Below the pieces are notes generated by a model, which was not told where the DNA came from, made no database searches, and saw only the letters and a program-made list of their open reading frames with translations. A program made the translations under genes and the position numbers. A DNA stretch of 64,000 nt. Source: Kribbella voronezhensis. GTDB taxonomy: Bacteria > Actinomycetota > Actinomycetes > Propionibacteriales > Kribbellaceae. Shown here one piece after another: positions 47,957 through 56,335 of the stretch; the stretch's first letter is position 1; each line of letters starts with the position of its first letter. The stretch covers positions 3,479,403-3,543,402 of the forward strand of contig NZ_SOCE01000001.1 in NCBI RefSeq assembly GCF_004365175.1, written 5' to 3'.

Positions 47957-50610
47957 GCGGTGATCCAGTGCGAGTAGTCCTGCCAGGGCAGATGCCAGCG
48001 GTTCACCTTCCGGGTCCGCCGGTCCTGGCCGGCGATGTCGTTGGCGACCAGGCGCACCGTGCCGAGCTGTTCGTCGTACATCACCGCCGGTGGGCCCTGG
48101 AAATGCAGGGTGCCGACCTGTTCCCACGGGGTGTGGCCGCCGCGGACGTCGATCATCGAGCAGTGGTGGATGTGCCGGTCCTTGCCCAGCACGTAGATCT
48201 CGACGGCGTCGGCACCGGGGTTGAAGGCGACCACCGGATCGTCGGCGAGTTCGAGGTCGCCGATTCGTTGCCAACGGCCCTGACCTGTCCGGTCGTCCAG
48301 GTAGGTGTGGTGCAGGTGGTCGTCCGCGCCGCGGACGTAGATCTCGACCGACCGGGCCGGTTCGTTGCGGGCCCAGACCGGCTCGCCGGCGGCGATCAGG
48401 TCGCCGAGCACAGCTCGCGCGCTGCCCTGATCGCGGACGATCCGGCCGTCGGTCCGGCGGGAGAAGGTTGCCGACGCCGGCCGGCCCGCTGCGATCGCGT
48501 CGAAATCCGCCCGGACCGTCGCGGCCAGGTCGGACCGGCCGGCGCCGGGCTCAGGGGGCGGCGGGAAGAACGTCCCGCCGGTGAGGTGCAGCATCGCGCC
48601 GATCAGGCTGGGCGCGACCGACCAGCCTGTCTCCACGCAGTACGGGCCCCAGCCGAGGTCGGCGTTGGAGCCGAAGTACTCCCAGGCGTCGAAGTCGAAG
48701 GCGCGCTGCCACGCCCCGTCGAGTTGCTCGTCGCCGGTGTCGAGCTGGATCCGGGAGAGATAGTCCAGTACGCCGTTCGCCAGCTCGCCGAAGATCTCCT
48801 CGCCGGTGATCCGGTGCACGACCGGTAGCGCCCAAGCTGCGAACGGCGTCCCGTAGAGCTGATCGGTGACCGGGTCGCCGTTGGCCTGGAAGATGGAGGC
48901 CTCGTCGACGCCGTACGCCTCGTTGCTCGGCGGGCATTTGCCGTCCCACTCTGCGAAGCCGCCGTCCGGGCCTTGGCGGCTCTTCAGGTATTCCCCCAAC
49001 GAGCGCAGCGTTTCGAGGTACAGCGGCTTCTTCGTGTAGTAGTAGGCGCCGGCGAGCGGCAGCAGGAATCGCCCTGCCTCGCAGGTGCGGCTCGTCTCCA
49101 GCCGGGCTCTCGGGTGGTGGCCCGCCATGTGGTCGAGGCCGCGGGTGGCGACGTCGAGGTAGCGCTGCTCGCCGGTGATGCCGTACGCGTACAGATAGGC
49201 ACATTGGGCTGAGCTCTGCCAATGCGAGGTGAGGTCCAGGCCGTCCGGGATCGGCGAACGGGAGATCTCGTCCCAGCCTTTGACCAGGAGTGTCGACGGG
49301 GTTCGCCACGGGTCGACCTGCAGGCCGAGCTCGGCACTTGCCGTCCGGATCAGCGCCTCCACACCCCGCAGGCCGGCCTCGGTGTCACCGGAGATCAGCG
49401 CGAACAGCGAGATCCAGCCGTTGTCGTCGGCGAACAGGTTGTTGGTGCCGGTCAGGTCGGTGCGCGCACCCCGCGGCTCGAAACTGCCGAACAGAGCATT
49501 GCGATCGGTGAGCTGCTCCTCCTCGACGACCAGGCGCATCAGGTTGTCCGCGATCGTCCGGCCGCGCGGGAAGCCGGCCAGGTCGGCGTACATCCGGAAC
49601 GCGTGCGCGACCTGGGTGAAGCAGTCGCCGCGCGGTACCGGCCGGAACGGCAGCTTGCCGTCCAGGCCGATCTCGTTGGAGAAACCCTCCGCGACGCCCT
49701 TCGAGCCGTCCGGCTGGTCGTAGAACATGCCGGCCCGGTCGAACCAGGCGATGCCACGGTCGACCATCCGTCGGTAGCGCTGGTCGCGGGGGCCGACCTC
49801 GACGGTGGTCTGCTCGCCGCCGGCCGCGAAGGAATGGGTGCCGTCGGCAAGGTAGTGCGGTTCGGACTCGAACCGGCCCGGCGTGGTCTCGATCAGTTCC
49901 AGGTCGGACTCCGGCTTGGTGGTCGAGCGGACCACGAGCTTGACCGGCTCTCCCGACGCGACCCAGACCCGCGGCTCGGTGAAGACCTCGACCTCGTCGG
50001 GAAGGTCGGCGCCGGTGAGCTCGGCGACGATTGCCTGCAGCAAGCGGCACCAACGGCGTACGGGCTTGTAGCTGCCTTCGATCCAGTGGCTCAGCGGGGT
50101 CGTTGCGTAGAGCAACGTGCCGTTCTGCTTCGGGATGCTCAGCAGAGCCGGGAAGGTCTTCTCGGGCGGGCCGAAGACCGCGACGTGGGTGCCGGCGACA
50201 TTGCCGTAGGTGAGGAGTTCGGTTGCGTCCGGTGGCGCGCTGACCACTTGCGCGCGGGAGGAGTGTTCGTCGAGCACGCTCAGCGGTTCCAGGCCGCGGA
50301 GCGTTCCCGGGCTGAAGATGCGCTCGGTGTGCGCGATCCGGATCTCCTCGGCGGCGGGCAGGAAGCCGGTGTCGTCGGTGGCGAACTCGACATATGCCTT
50401 GCCGCCGCTTCGGGTGAAGGCTTCGATCGTCGTCGTGTCGAGCTCGGCCGGCTCGGGATAGCTCGCGGCGAGCACGATCAGCACGCCGTACTGCGTGAGG
50501 TCGGCGGCCGCGAGTTCGTCGTACCGGTCGAAGGAGACCCCGGTCTGGTCGAGCGCGGCGGTGAACGAGCCGGCCGCACCGATCAGAGCGACGGGCAGGT
50601 GAGCGGTCAT
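47953..50610 (-). CDS. Three-part glycan-active protein: GATase-like, alpha/alpha-barrel and lectin-like propeller domains
   Basis: 885 aa from ATG 50610 (a TTG-started frame opens at 50688, inside the regulatory element). Residues about 1-220 are a Rossmann/GATase-like fold (VLIVLAASYPEPAELDTTTI). About 260-700 are helical, with (alpha/alpha)6-barrel wording (WFDRAGMFYDQPDGSKGVAE, FTQVAHAFRMYADLAGFPRG, WDEISRSPIPDGLDL, AGRFLLPLAGAYYYTKKPLY). The C-terminal ~150 residues carry repeats VEIYVRGADDHLHHTYLDD / VEIYVLGKDRHIHHCSMID, as in PLL/tectonin-type sugar-binding propellers, but too few for a full propeller. No signal peptide. I infer a cytoplasmic glycan-degrading enzyme; no exact family is assigned. 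Confidence 0.7.
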   Translation of the reverse strand: MTAHLPVALIGAAGSFTAALDQTGVSFDRYDELAAADLTQYGVLIVLAASYPEPAELDTTTIEAFTRSGGKAYVEFATDDTGFLPAAEEIRIAHTERIFSPGTLRGLEPLSVLDEHSSRAQVVSAPPDATELLTYGNVAGTHVAVFGPPEKTFPALLSIPKQNGTLLYATTPLSHWIEGSYKPVRRWCRLLQAIVAELTGADLPDEVEVFTEPRVWVASGEPVKLVVRSTTKPESDLELIETTPGRFESEPHYLADGTHSFAAGGEQTTVEVGPRDQRYRRMVDRGIAWFDRAGMFYDQPDGSKGVAEGFSNEIGLDGKLPFRPVPRGDCFTQVAHAFRMYADLAGFPRGRTIADNLMRLVVEEEQLTDRNALFGSFEPRGARTDLTGTNNLFADDNGWISLFALISGDTEAGLRGVEALIRTASAELGLQVDPWRTPSTLLVKGWDEISRSPIPDGLDLTSHWQSSAQCAYLYAYGITGEQRYLDVATRGLDHMAGHHPRARLETSRTCEAGRFLLPLAGAYYYTKKPLYLETLRSLGEYLKSRQGPDGGFAEWDGKCPPSNEAYGVDEASIFQANGDPVTDQLYGTPFAAWALPVVHRITGEEIFGELANGVLDYLSRIQLDTGDEQLDGAWQRAFDFDAWEYFGSNADLGWGPYCVETGWSVAPSLIGAMLHLTGGTFFPPPPEPGAGRSDLAATVRADFDAIAAGRPASATFSRRTDGRIVRDQGSARAVLGDLIAAGEPVWARNEPARSVEIYVRGADDHLHHTYLDDRTGQGRWQRIGDLELADDPVVAFNPGADAVEIYVLGKDRHIHHCSMIDVRGGHTPWEQVGTLHFQGPPAVMYDEQLGTVRLVANDIAGQDRRTRKVNRWHLPWQDYSHWITA

Positions 50611-50687
50611 CGGTACGTCGAACCTCGGCCTTCTGCGGTCTGCCTCGATGGCCCTACTGTGGCGGGCTGGATGCGGTGGGTAAAGCA

Positions 50688-50713
50688 AACCGAGTAGACC
50701 ACTTCACGTGGTC
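50688..50713. promoter_or_regulatory. Divergent control element with dre-like and palindromic parts
   Basis: AACCGAGTAGACCACT (50688-50703) matches the dre consensus AGTGGTCTAGACCACT at 11 of 16 positions, with the right half complete. Overlapping it, GACCAC-TTCAC-GTGGTC (50697-50713) is a palindrome with perfect 6-bp arms. The element lies about 80 bp from each start codon of the divergent 885-aa protein gene and GH172 gene, the right place to control both. Confidence 0.55.
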
Positions 50714-50785
50714 AGCCCGTGGTTGGTCCGCGCGGGTCGCCGAGGACGGTCGATCGGCGTACCGGCCGTCATAGGGTCGCTGGGT

Positions 50786-51868
50786 ATGGGTGACTTCAAC
50801 GGACTCGACGTCCAGCTGGGCAATCTCGCGCGGCTGTCGGATGCGACGACCTGGTCGATCAGCGCGGAGAACCGGGACGGCTCGAAGGGCGGCGGCGCTC
50901 GGGCCACCGAGGGGGTGTTCTCGCGGCAGGCGCGTGAGCTCGGACCGGGGTGGAAGATGTCGCCCTGTCTGCCGCTACCGGCCGGGTCGACCACCACGCT
51001 GGCGGAGATCGAGGGCTCCGGCGCGATCACGCACATCTGGATGACGCTCAACAAGATCCACTGGCGCTCGGTGATCCTGCGGGCCTACTGGGACGACGAG
51101 GAGACGCCGTCGATCGAAGTACCGATCGGTGACTTCTTCTGCAGTGGCTGGGGCGAGCACAGTCAGGTCAGCTCGGTGCCGATCGCGGTGAACCCGTCCG
51201 GCGGCTTCAACAGCTACTGGCAGATGCCGTTCCGCGCCGGCGCCCGGATCACGGTGGAGAACCTGCTCGACGAGGACATCAGCGAACTCTTCTACCAGCT
51301 CGACTACGTCAAGACCTCCGTGCCGGACGACCTGGCGTACTTCCACGCGCAGTTCCGCCGCAGCAACCCGGTCCCCTACGGCGAGGTGCACACGTTGCTC
51401 GACGGCGTGCGGGGACAGGGCCAGTACGTCGGTACGTATCTCGCCTGGGGCTGCAACAACACCGGGTGGTGGGGAGAGGGCGAGGTGAAGTTCTATCTCG
51501 ACGGGGACGAGGAGTACCCGACGATCTGCGGCACCGGCACCGAGGACTACTTCGGCGGCGCGTGGGGCTTCATCCACCAAGATGCCTACACGCCCTTCAC
51601 CACGCCGTATCTGGGCATGCCGCAGGTGATCCAGCCCGACGGTCTCATGAGGAACCAGCAACGCTTCGGCCTCTACCGCTGGCACATCGCCGACACCATC
51701 CGCTTCACCCAGGACCTCCGCGTCACGGTCCAGGCCCTCGGCTGGCGCCGAGACGGCCGCCTCCTCCAACTCCAGGACGACCTCGCCTCCACGACGTACT
51801 GGTACCAAACCGAACCCCACGCCCCCTTCCCAACACTCCCCGAAAAGGACTACCTCGAAGTCATCTAG
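50786..51868 (+). CDS. GH172 (DUF2961) family glycoside hydrolase
   Basis: 360 aa from ATG 50786. DUF2961 motifs are clear: AEIEGSGAITHIWMTL near the start (about 72-88), VPIGDFFCSGWG, NSYWQMPFRAGARITVEN, then the paired acidic motifs GEGEVKFYLDGDEEYPTI (about 230) and GTGTEDYFGGAWGF (about 250). The family, classified as GH172, includes difructose-anhydride, fructofuranosidase and D-arabinofuranosidase enzymes that work as oligomers. No signal peptide, so it acts inside the cell on imported oligosaccharide. It diverges from the amino-sugar operon and its last bases are part of a 16-bp repeat. Confidence 0.85.
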   Translation: MGDFNGLDVQLGNLARLSDATTWSISAENRDGSKGGGARATEGVFSRQARELGPGWKMSPCLPLPAGSTTTLAEIEGSGAITHIWMTLNKIHWRSVILRAYWDDEETPSIEVPIGDFFCSGWGEHSQVSSVPIAVNPSGGFNSYWQMPFRAGARITVENLLDEDISELFYQLDYVKTSVPDDLAYFHAQFRRSNPVPYGEVHTLLDGVRGQGQYVGTYLAWGCNNTGWWGEGEVKFYLDGDEEYPTICGTGTEDYFGGAWGFIHQDAYTPFTTPYLGMPQVIQPDGLMRNQQRFGLYRWHIADTIRFTQDLRVTVQALGWRRDGRLLQLQDDLASTTYWYQTEPHAPFPTLPEKDYLEVI

Positions 51869-51930
51869 ACCTCGATGTTCGATTAGGTAGCGTCGAAGAG
51901 AGTGGAGGCGGTCGTCTAGACCTCGATGTT
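51864..51930. repeat. 16-bp direct repeat at two convergent gene ends
   Basis: TCTAGACCTCGATGTT occurs at 51864-51879 and 51915-51930. The second copy is the natural 3' end of the aldehyde dehydrogenase gene (stop plus last codons); the first contains the stop codon of the convergent GH172 gene. The 35 bp between them hold no hairpin. It looks like a junction scar where the sugar locus meets the polyamine locus. Confidence 0.7.
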
Positions 51931-53349
51931 GGACATGACGTGTTTGATGCGGGTGTAGTCCTCGAGGCCGTACATGGACAGGTCTTTGCCGTGGCCGGAG
52001 TGTTTGAAGCCGCCGTGGGGCATTTCGGCGACGATCGGGATGTGGGTGTTGATCCAGACGCAGCCGAAGTCGAGGCGGCGAGCCATTCGCATCGCGCGGC
52101 CGTGGTCGCGGGTGAAGACCGAGGAGGCGAGACCGTACTCGACGCCGTTGGCCCAGCGGAGTGCCTCGTCCTCGTCGGAGAAGCGCTGCACGGTGATGAC
52201 CGGGCCGAAGATCTCGTCCTGGATCGCCTCGTCGGTCTGCCGCAAGCCGGACACGACGGTCGGGGAGTAGAAGTAGCCGCGGTCGCCGACCGCTGAACCG
52301 CCGGTCTGCAGTTCGGCGTGGTCGGGCAGGCGATCGATGAACCCGCTCACTCGGCTGAGCTGGTCGGCGTTGTTCAACGCTCCGTAGGCAACGTCGTCGT
52401 CGGGCTGCCCGGTCGTCGTCGACTTGGCCTGCTCGGTCAGCGCGGCGACGAAGTCGTCGTGGATCCGCGGGCCGGCGAGCACCCGGGTCGCGGCAGTGCA
52501 GTCCTGCCCGGCGTTGAAGTACCCTGCACCGGCGATCGCCTCGGCCGCGGCGTCCAGGTCGGCGTCGTCGAAGACCACCACCGGCGCTTTGCCGCCCAGT
52601 TCGAGATGCGTCCGCTTCAGCTTCCGGGCGGCAGCCGACGCGACCTCCATCCCGGCCCGCACCGACCCAGTGATCGCGACCAGTTGCGGGATGTCGTGGT
52701 CCACCAGCGCGCGGCCGGTGTCCCGGTCGCCGCAGACGACGTTCAGTACGCCGGGCGGCAGGAACTCGTTGCACAACTCCGCCAGCAGCACCGTCGACGC
52801 CGGCGTGGTGTCGCTCGGCTTGAGCACCACGGTGTTGCCCGCGGCAAGGGCCGGCGCGATCTTCCAGATCGCCATCATCAACGGGTAGTTCCACGGCGTC
52901 ACCTGACCGACCACGCCGACCGGCTCACGCCGTACGTACGACGTATGGCCGGCCAGGTACTCACCGGCCGACCGCCCCTCCAGCAACCGGGCCGCGCCGG
53001 CGAAGAACCGCAACTGGTCCACACACGGCGGCAACTCCTCGGAAGCCGTGAGGGCCAACGGCTTGCCGGTGTTCTCGCTCTCGACCTTCGTGAACTCCTC
53101 GGACCGCGTCTCCAGCGCGTCGGCGATCTTCAGCATCATCCGCTGCCGCTCGGCGGGAGTGGTGTCCCGCCACGACTCGAAGGCACGGGCGGCGGCGGTC
53201 ATCGCCTCGTCGACGTCCTCCGGTCCGGACAGCGGGGCCTGCGCGTAGACCTCACCGGTCGCCGGGTTCACCACGTCGTAGCTCGCGCCGCTCCGGGCGC
53301 CGACGGTTCTGCCGTCCACGAGGTTCGCGAAGGTCTGCTGGTCAGCCAT
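51916..53349 (-). CDS. Aminobutyraldehyde/betaine-aldehyde-type dehydrogenase
   Basis: 477 aa from ATG 53349. ALDH superfamily: VTPWNYPLMMAIWKIAPALA, NAD-binding VAITGSVRAGMEVA, catalytic Glu in THLELGGKAPVVVFDDADLD and catalytic Cys in GYFNAGQDCTAATRVLAG; EMPHGGFKHSGHGKDLS ends the active-site tunnel. The closest wording is gamma-aminobutyraldehyde dehydrogenase (PatD/PuuC-like), which oxidises 4-aminobutanal to GABA. It is divergent from a class III aminotransferase gene, which would supply the aldehyde from putrescine. Confidence 0.87.
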   Translation of the reverse strand: MADQQTFANLVDGRTVGARSGASYDVVNPATGEVYAQAPLSGPEDVDEAMTAAARAFESWRDTTPAERQRMMLKIADALETRSEEFTKVESENTGKPLALTASEELPPCVDQLRFFAGAARLLEGRSAGEYLAGHTSYVRREPVGVVGQVTPWNYPLMMAIWKIAPALAAGNTVVLKPSDTTPASTVLLAELCNEFLPPGVLNVVCGDRDTGRALVDHDIPQLVAITGSVRAGMEVASAAARKLKRTHLELGGKAPVVVFDDADLDAAAEAIAGAGYFNAGQDCTAATRVLAGPRIHDDFVAALTEQAKSTTTGQPDDDVAYGALNNADQLSRVSGFIDRLPDHAELQTGGSAVGDRGYFYSPTVVSGLRQTDEAIQDEIFGPVITVQRFSDEDEALRWANGVEYGLASSVFTRDHGRAMRMARRLDFGCVWINTHIPIVAEMPHGGFKHSGHGKDLSMYGLEDYTRIKHVMSNIEV

Positions 53350-53546
53350 GACGGTCCTTGTCTCTGCGCTCGGGTGCCTCGACAAAGGCCGAGCCTAGCG
53401 CCCGCCACGACGGAATCGGTAGGTCTTCGGCGTTTCAACCGTCGACATGGGCAGGCGAGGGGCCTTCTGAGTGCGAAATCACTTGTCAAGAAGCATTGCC
53501 CGGGAGAAGATGGCGGCCTACGGCCAGCCCGAGAAGAGGAACCCAC
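53350..53546. promoter_or_regulatory. Divergent promoter region of the polyamine catabolic genes
   Basis: 197 bp between the aldehyde dehydrogenase and the aminotransferase. I see no gene in it. A promoter candidate for the aminotransferase is TTGTCA (about 53484) with GAAGAT 17 bp further on. AAGAGGA lies 7 nt before the aminotransferase ATG. No clear palindrome is visible; the Lrp-type regulator at 60.5 kb is a plausible controller. Confidence 0.4.
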
Positions 53547-54926
53547 ATGACCTCCGACGCCGCCGACCTAGCCCGTCTGCAGGAGTCCGCCCGCAACCAT
53601 CTCTGGATGCATTTCTCCCGGATGGGGAGCTACCAGACCGCCGAGATCCCGGTCATCGTCCGGGGCGACGGCGCCTACATCTGGGACGCCGGCGGCAAGC
53701 GGTACCTCGACGGTCTGGCCGGCCTGTTCGTCAGTCAGCTGGGGCACGGCCGCACCGAGCTCGCCGAGGCCGCCGCCAAGCAGGCTTCCGAGCTGGCCTT
53801 CATGCCGCTGTGGTCGTACGCGCACCCGAAGGCGATCGAGCTCGCCGAGCGGGTGGCCGGCTACGCACCGGGCGACCTGAACCGGGTCTTCTTCACCAGC
53901 GGTGGCGGCGAGGCCGTCGAGACCGCGTGGAAGCTGGCCAAGCAGTACTTCAAGCTGACCGGCAAACCCACCAAGCACAAGGTGATCAGCCGCGCGATCG
54001 CGTACCACGGAACCACGCACGGCGCGCTGTCCATCACCGGCCTGCCCGAGCTCAAGGCGCCGTTCGAGCCGTTGGTCCCGTCGACCTTCCGGGTCCCGAA
54101 CACGAACTTCTACCGCGCACCCCAGCACGGCGACGACCTGGAAGCGTTCGGCCGCTGGGCCGCCGACCAGATCGCCGTCGCGATCGAGAACGAGGGCGCC
54201 GACACCGTGGCCGCCGTCTTCCTCGAGCCGGTCCAGAACGCGGGCGGCTGCTTCCCGCCACCACCCGGCTACTTCGAGCGGGTCCGCGAGATCTGCGACG
54301 AGTACGACGTACTGCTCGTCTCCGACGAGGTGATCTGCGCCTTCGGCCGGCTCGGTCACATGTTCGGCGCCGAACGGTACGGCTACCAGCCGGACATGAT
54401 CACCTGCGCGAAGGGACTCACCTCCGGCTACGCACCGCTGGGCGCGATGATCGCCACGGACCGGCTGATGGAGCCGTTCCTGCAGGGCACCACCTCCTTC
54501 GCCCACGGCTACACCTTCGGGGGTCACCCCGTCTCCGCGGCCGTCGCACTCGCGAATCTCGACATCTTCGAGCGTGAGGGCATCAACCAGCACGTACGGG
54601 ACACGGAGGGTGCGTTCCGTACGACGCTGGAGAAGTTGCTCGACCTCCCGCTGGTCGGCGACGTCCGTGGCGACGGGTACTTCTACGGGATCGAACTGGT
54701 CAAGGACAAGGGCACCAAGGAGACCTTCGACAACGACGAGTCCGAGCGGCTGCTGCGCGGCTTCCTGTCCAAGGCGCTGTACGACGCAGGCCTGTACTGC
54801 CGCGCCGACGACCGTGGCGACCCCGTCATCCAGCTCTCCCCGCCGCTGATCTGCGACCAGTCGCACTTCGACGAGATCGAGCAGATCCTCCGCGCGGTCC
54901 TGGTCGAGGCGGAGACCAAGCTCTAG
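53547..54926 (+). CDS. Class III aminotransferase, putrescine/omega-amino acid type
   Basis: 459 aa. PLP-dependent class III signature: LFVSQLGHGRTELAEAAAKQ, FTSGGGEAVETAWKLAKQYF, YHGTTHGALSITGLPELKAP, FLEPVQNAGGCFPPPPGYFE, LLVSDEVICAFGRLGHMFGA and the PLP-lysine in ITCAKGLTSGYAPLGAMIAT (about Lys288). The wording fits putrescine-pyruvate or beta-alanine-pyruvate aminotransferases (SpuC-like). With the divergent dehydrogenase it would turn putrescine to GABA. It ends 4 bp inside the convergent FAD oxidoreductase gene. Confidence 0.9.
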   Translation: MTSDAADLARLQESARNHLWMHFSRMGSYQTAEIPVIVRGDGAYIWDAGGKRYLDGLAGLFVSQLGHGRTELAEAAAKQASELAFMPLWSYAHPKAIELAERVAGYAPGDLNRVFFTSGGGEAVETAWKLAKQYFKLTGKPTKHKVISRAIAYHGTTHGALSITGLPELKAPFEPLVPSTFRVPNTNFYRAPQHGDDLEAFGRWAADQIAVAIENEGADTVAAVFLEPVQNAGGCFPPPPGYFERVREICDEYDVLLVSDEVICAFGRLGHMFGAERYGYQPDMITCAKGLTSGYAPLGAMIATDRLMEPFLQGTTSFAHGYTFGGHPVSAAVALANLDIFEREGINQHVRDTEGAFRTTLEKLLDLPLVGDVRGDGYFYGIELVKDKGTKETFDNDESERLLRGFLSKALYDAGLYCRADDRGDPVIQLSPPLICDQSHFDEIEQILRAVLVEAETKL

Positions 54927-56335
54927 AAGTCGAACCCGAGGCCGAGCCGGTCGAGGGTTCGCAGCCAGAGGTTGCGGTGGCCCGCGTGAGCGTCTGCGCG
55001 GGCCATCGACCATTTGGTCAGCCGGATGCCGGCGTACCGCAGCGGCTCGGGCGGGAACGGGAGCGGTCGTTCGCGGACCATCCGGAGTCGCCGGCGCTCG
55101 GAGTCCTCGTCGTACAGCAGGTCGAGCATCACGTCGGCCCCGAAGCGGGTGGCCGCGACGCCGAGTCCGGTGTAGCCGAGTGCATAGGCGACGCGGCCGG
55201 AGTACGCCGTACCGAAGAAGGCGCAGAAGCGGGTGCTGGTGTCGATCACGCCGCCCCAGCGGTGGGTGAAGCGAAGACCTTCCAACTGCGGGAACGTGGT
55301 GAAGAAGTGCTGGGCGAGCATGGTGTGGATCGGGTCGCGCTGTTCCAGCGACTCGTGGATCTTGCTGCCGAACGAGTAGAGCGGTTCGTAGCCACCCCAG
55401 AGAATCCTGTTGTCCCTGGTCAGCCGGTAGTAGTGGAAGAGGTTCGACGCGTCACCGATGCCTTGACGATGCCGCCAGCCGATCGACGCCAACTGCTCCG
55501 CAGACAAGGGCTCAGTCATCAGCACGAGGTCATAGACAGGCACGGTAAATGGCCGGAGTCTTCGCAGCAAGGAGGGAAATGCGTTGGACGCGAGGGCGAT
55601 CCGGTCAGCTCGCACCTCACCGGTTGCCGTGAGCAACGACCCTGACCGCAATCCGGTCACCGGCGTGTTCTCGTAGATCCGTACGCCGAGGTCGAGGCAG
55701 ACCCGCCGGAGCCCCCGGACCAGGTGAGCCGGCTCGACCAGCGCAGTACGGGATGGTGCTGCCAACGCACCCAGGTACGTCGGCGAGTCGACCTCGGCGC
55801 GTACTGCGGCTTGGCCGAGCAACTCGACCTTCTCACCAACGGCCTGCCGTACTGCGACTTCCTCGGCCAACTCGTCGAGATGATGCGGCGCGGTCGCGAC
55901 TGTCAGTTCACCGGTCCGCTCCCAGTGGCAGTCGATCCCGTACTGCGTGATGGTGGCGCCGATTGCCTCCAGATTCGCCATCCCGAGTCGCTCGAGCGCG
56001 TCCAGCTCTTCGGGCCAGCGCGCCAGGCCGTTCCCGTGCCCGTGGGTCAGACTGGCATCGCAGAAGCCACCGTTGCGACCGCTGGCGGCGTGGCCGCAGG
56101 TCGAGGCTTCCAGTACGACGACGTCCAGCTCGGGGTACCGCTCCTTCGCCCGGAGCGCTGTCCACAGCCCGGTGTAGCCGCCACCGACCACGGCCAGGTC
56201 TGCCTTCTCGTCCCCGCGGAGCGGGTCGCGCGGGTCGGGGCCGGGCTCGTCGAGCCAGAAGACGGCCGGCTTCGCGTCGGCCAGCGCCTGTTCGGCGAGC
56301 GTCCGTCGAGCTCCAGCTCCAGCTTCAGCGGGCAC
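54923..56335 (-). CDS. DAO-family FAD-dependent oxidoreductase (gamma-glutamylputrescine oxidase-like)
   Basis: 470 aa. The Rossmann FAD motif ADLAVVGGGYTGLWTALRAK (about 45-64), VVVLEASTCGHAASGRNGGF and a C-terminal GLGVAATRFGADV motif match the PuuB/DadA/OrdL branch. The GTG start overlaps the potC-like stop by 11 bp, making it the fifth gene of the polyamine importer operon. Likely oxidises an imported amine to an aldehyde with hydrogen peroxide release. It shares the family, and the phrase GYTGLWTA, with the second oxidoreductase at 61 kb. Confidence 0.87.
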   Translation of the reverse strand: MPAEAGAGARRTLAEQALADAKPAVFWLDEPGPDPRDPLRGDEKADLAVVGGGYTGLWTALRAKERYPELDVVVLEASTCGHAASGRNGGFCDASLTHGHGNGLARWPEELDALERLGMANLEAIGATITQYGIDCHWERTGELTVATAPHHLDELAEEVAVRQAVGEKVELLGQAAVRAEVDSPTYLGALAAPSRTALVEPAHLVRGLRRVCLDLGVRIYENTPVTGLRSGSLLTATGEVRADRIALASNAFPSLLRRLRPFTVPVYDLVLMTEPLSAEQLASIGWRHRQGIGDASNLFHYYRLTRDNRILWGGYEPLYSFGSKIHESLEQRDPIHTMLAQHFFTTFPQLEGLRFTHRWGGVIDTSTRFCAFFGTAYSGRVAYALGYTGLGVAATRFGADVMLDLLYDEDSERRRLRMVRERPLPFPPEPLRYAGIRLTKWSMARADAHAGHRNLWLRTLDRLGLGFDF

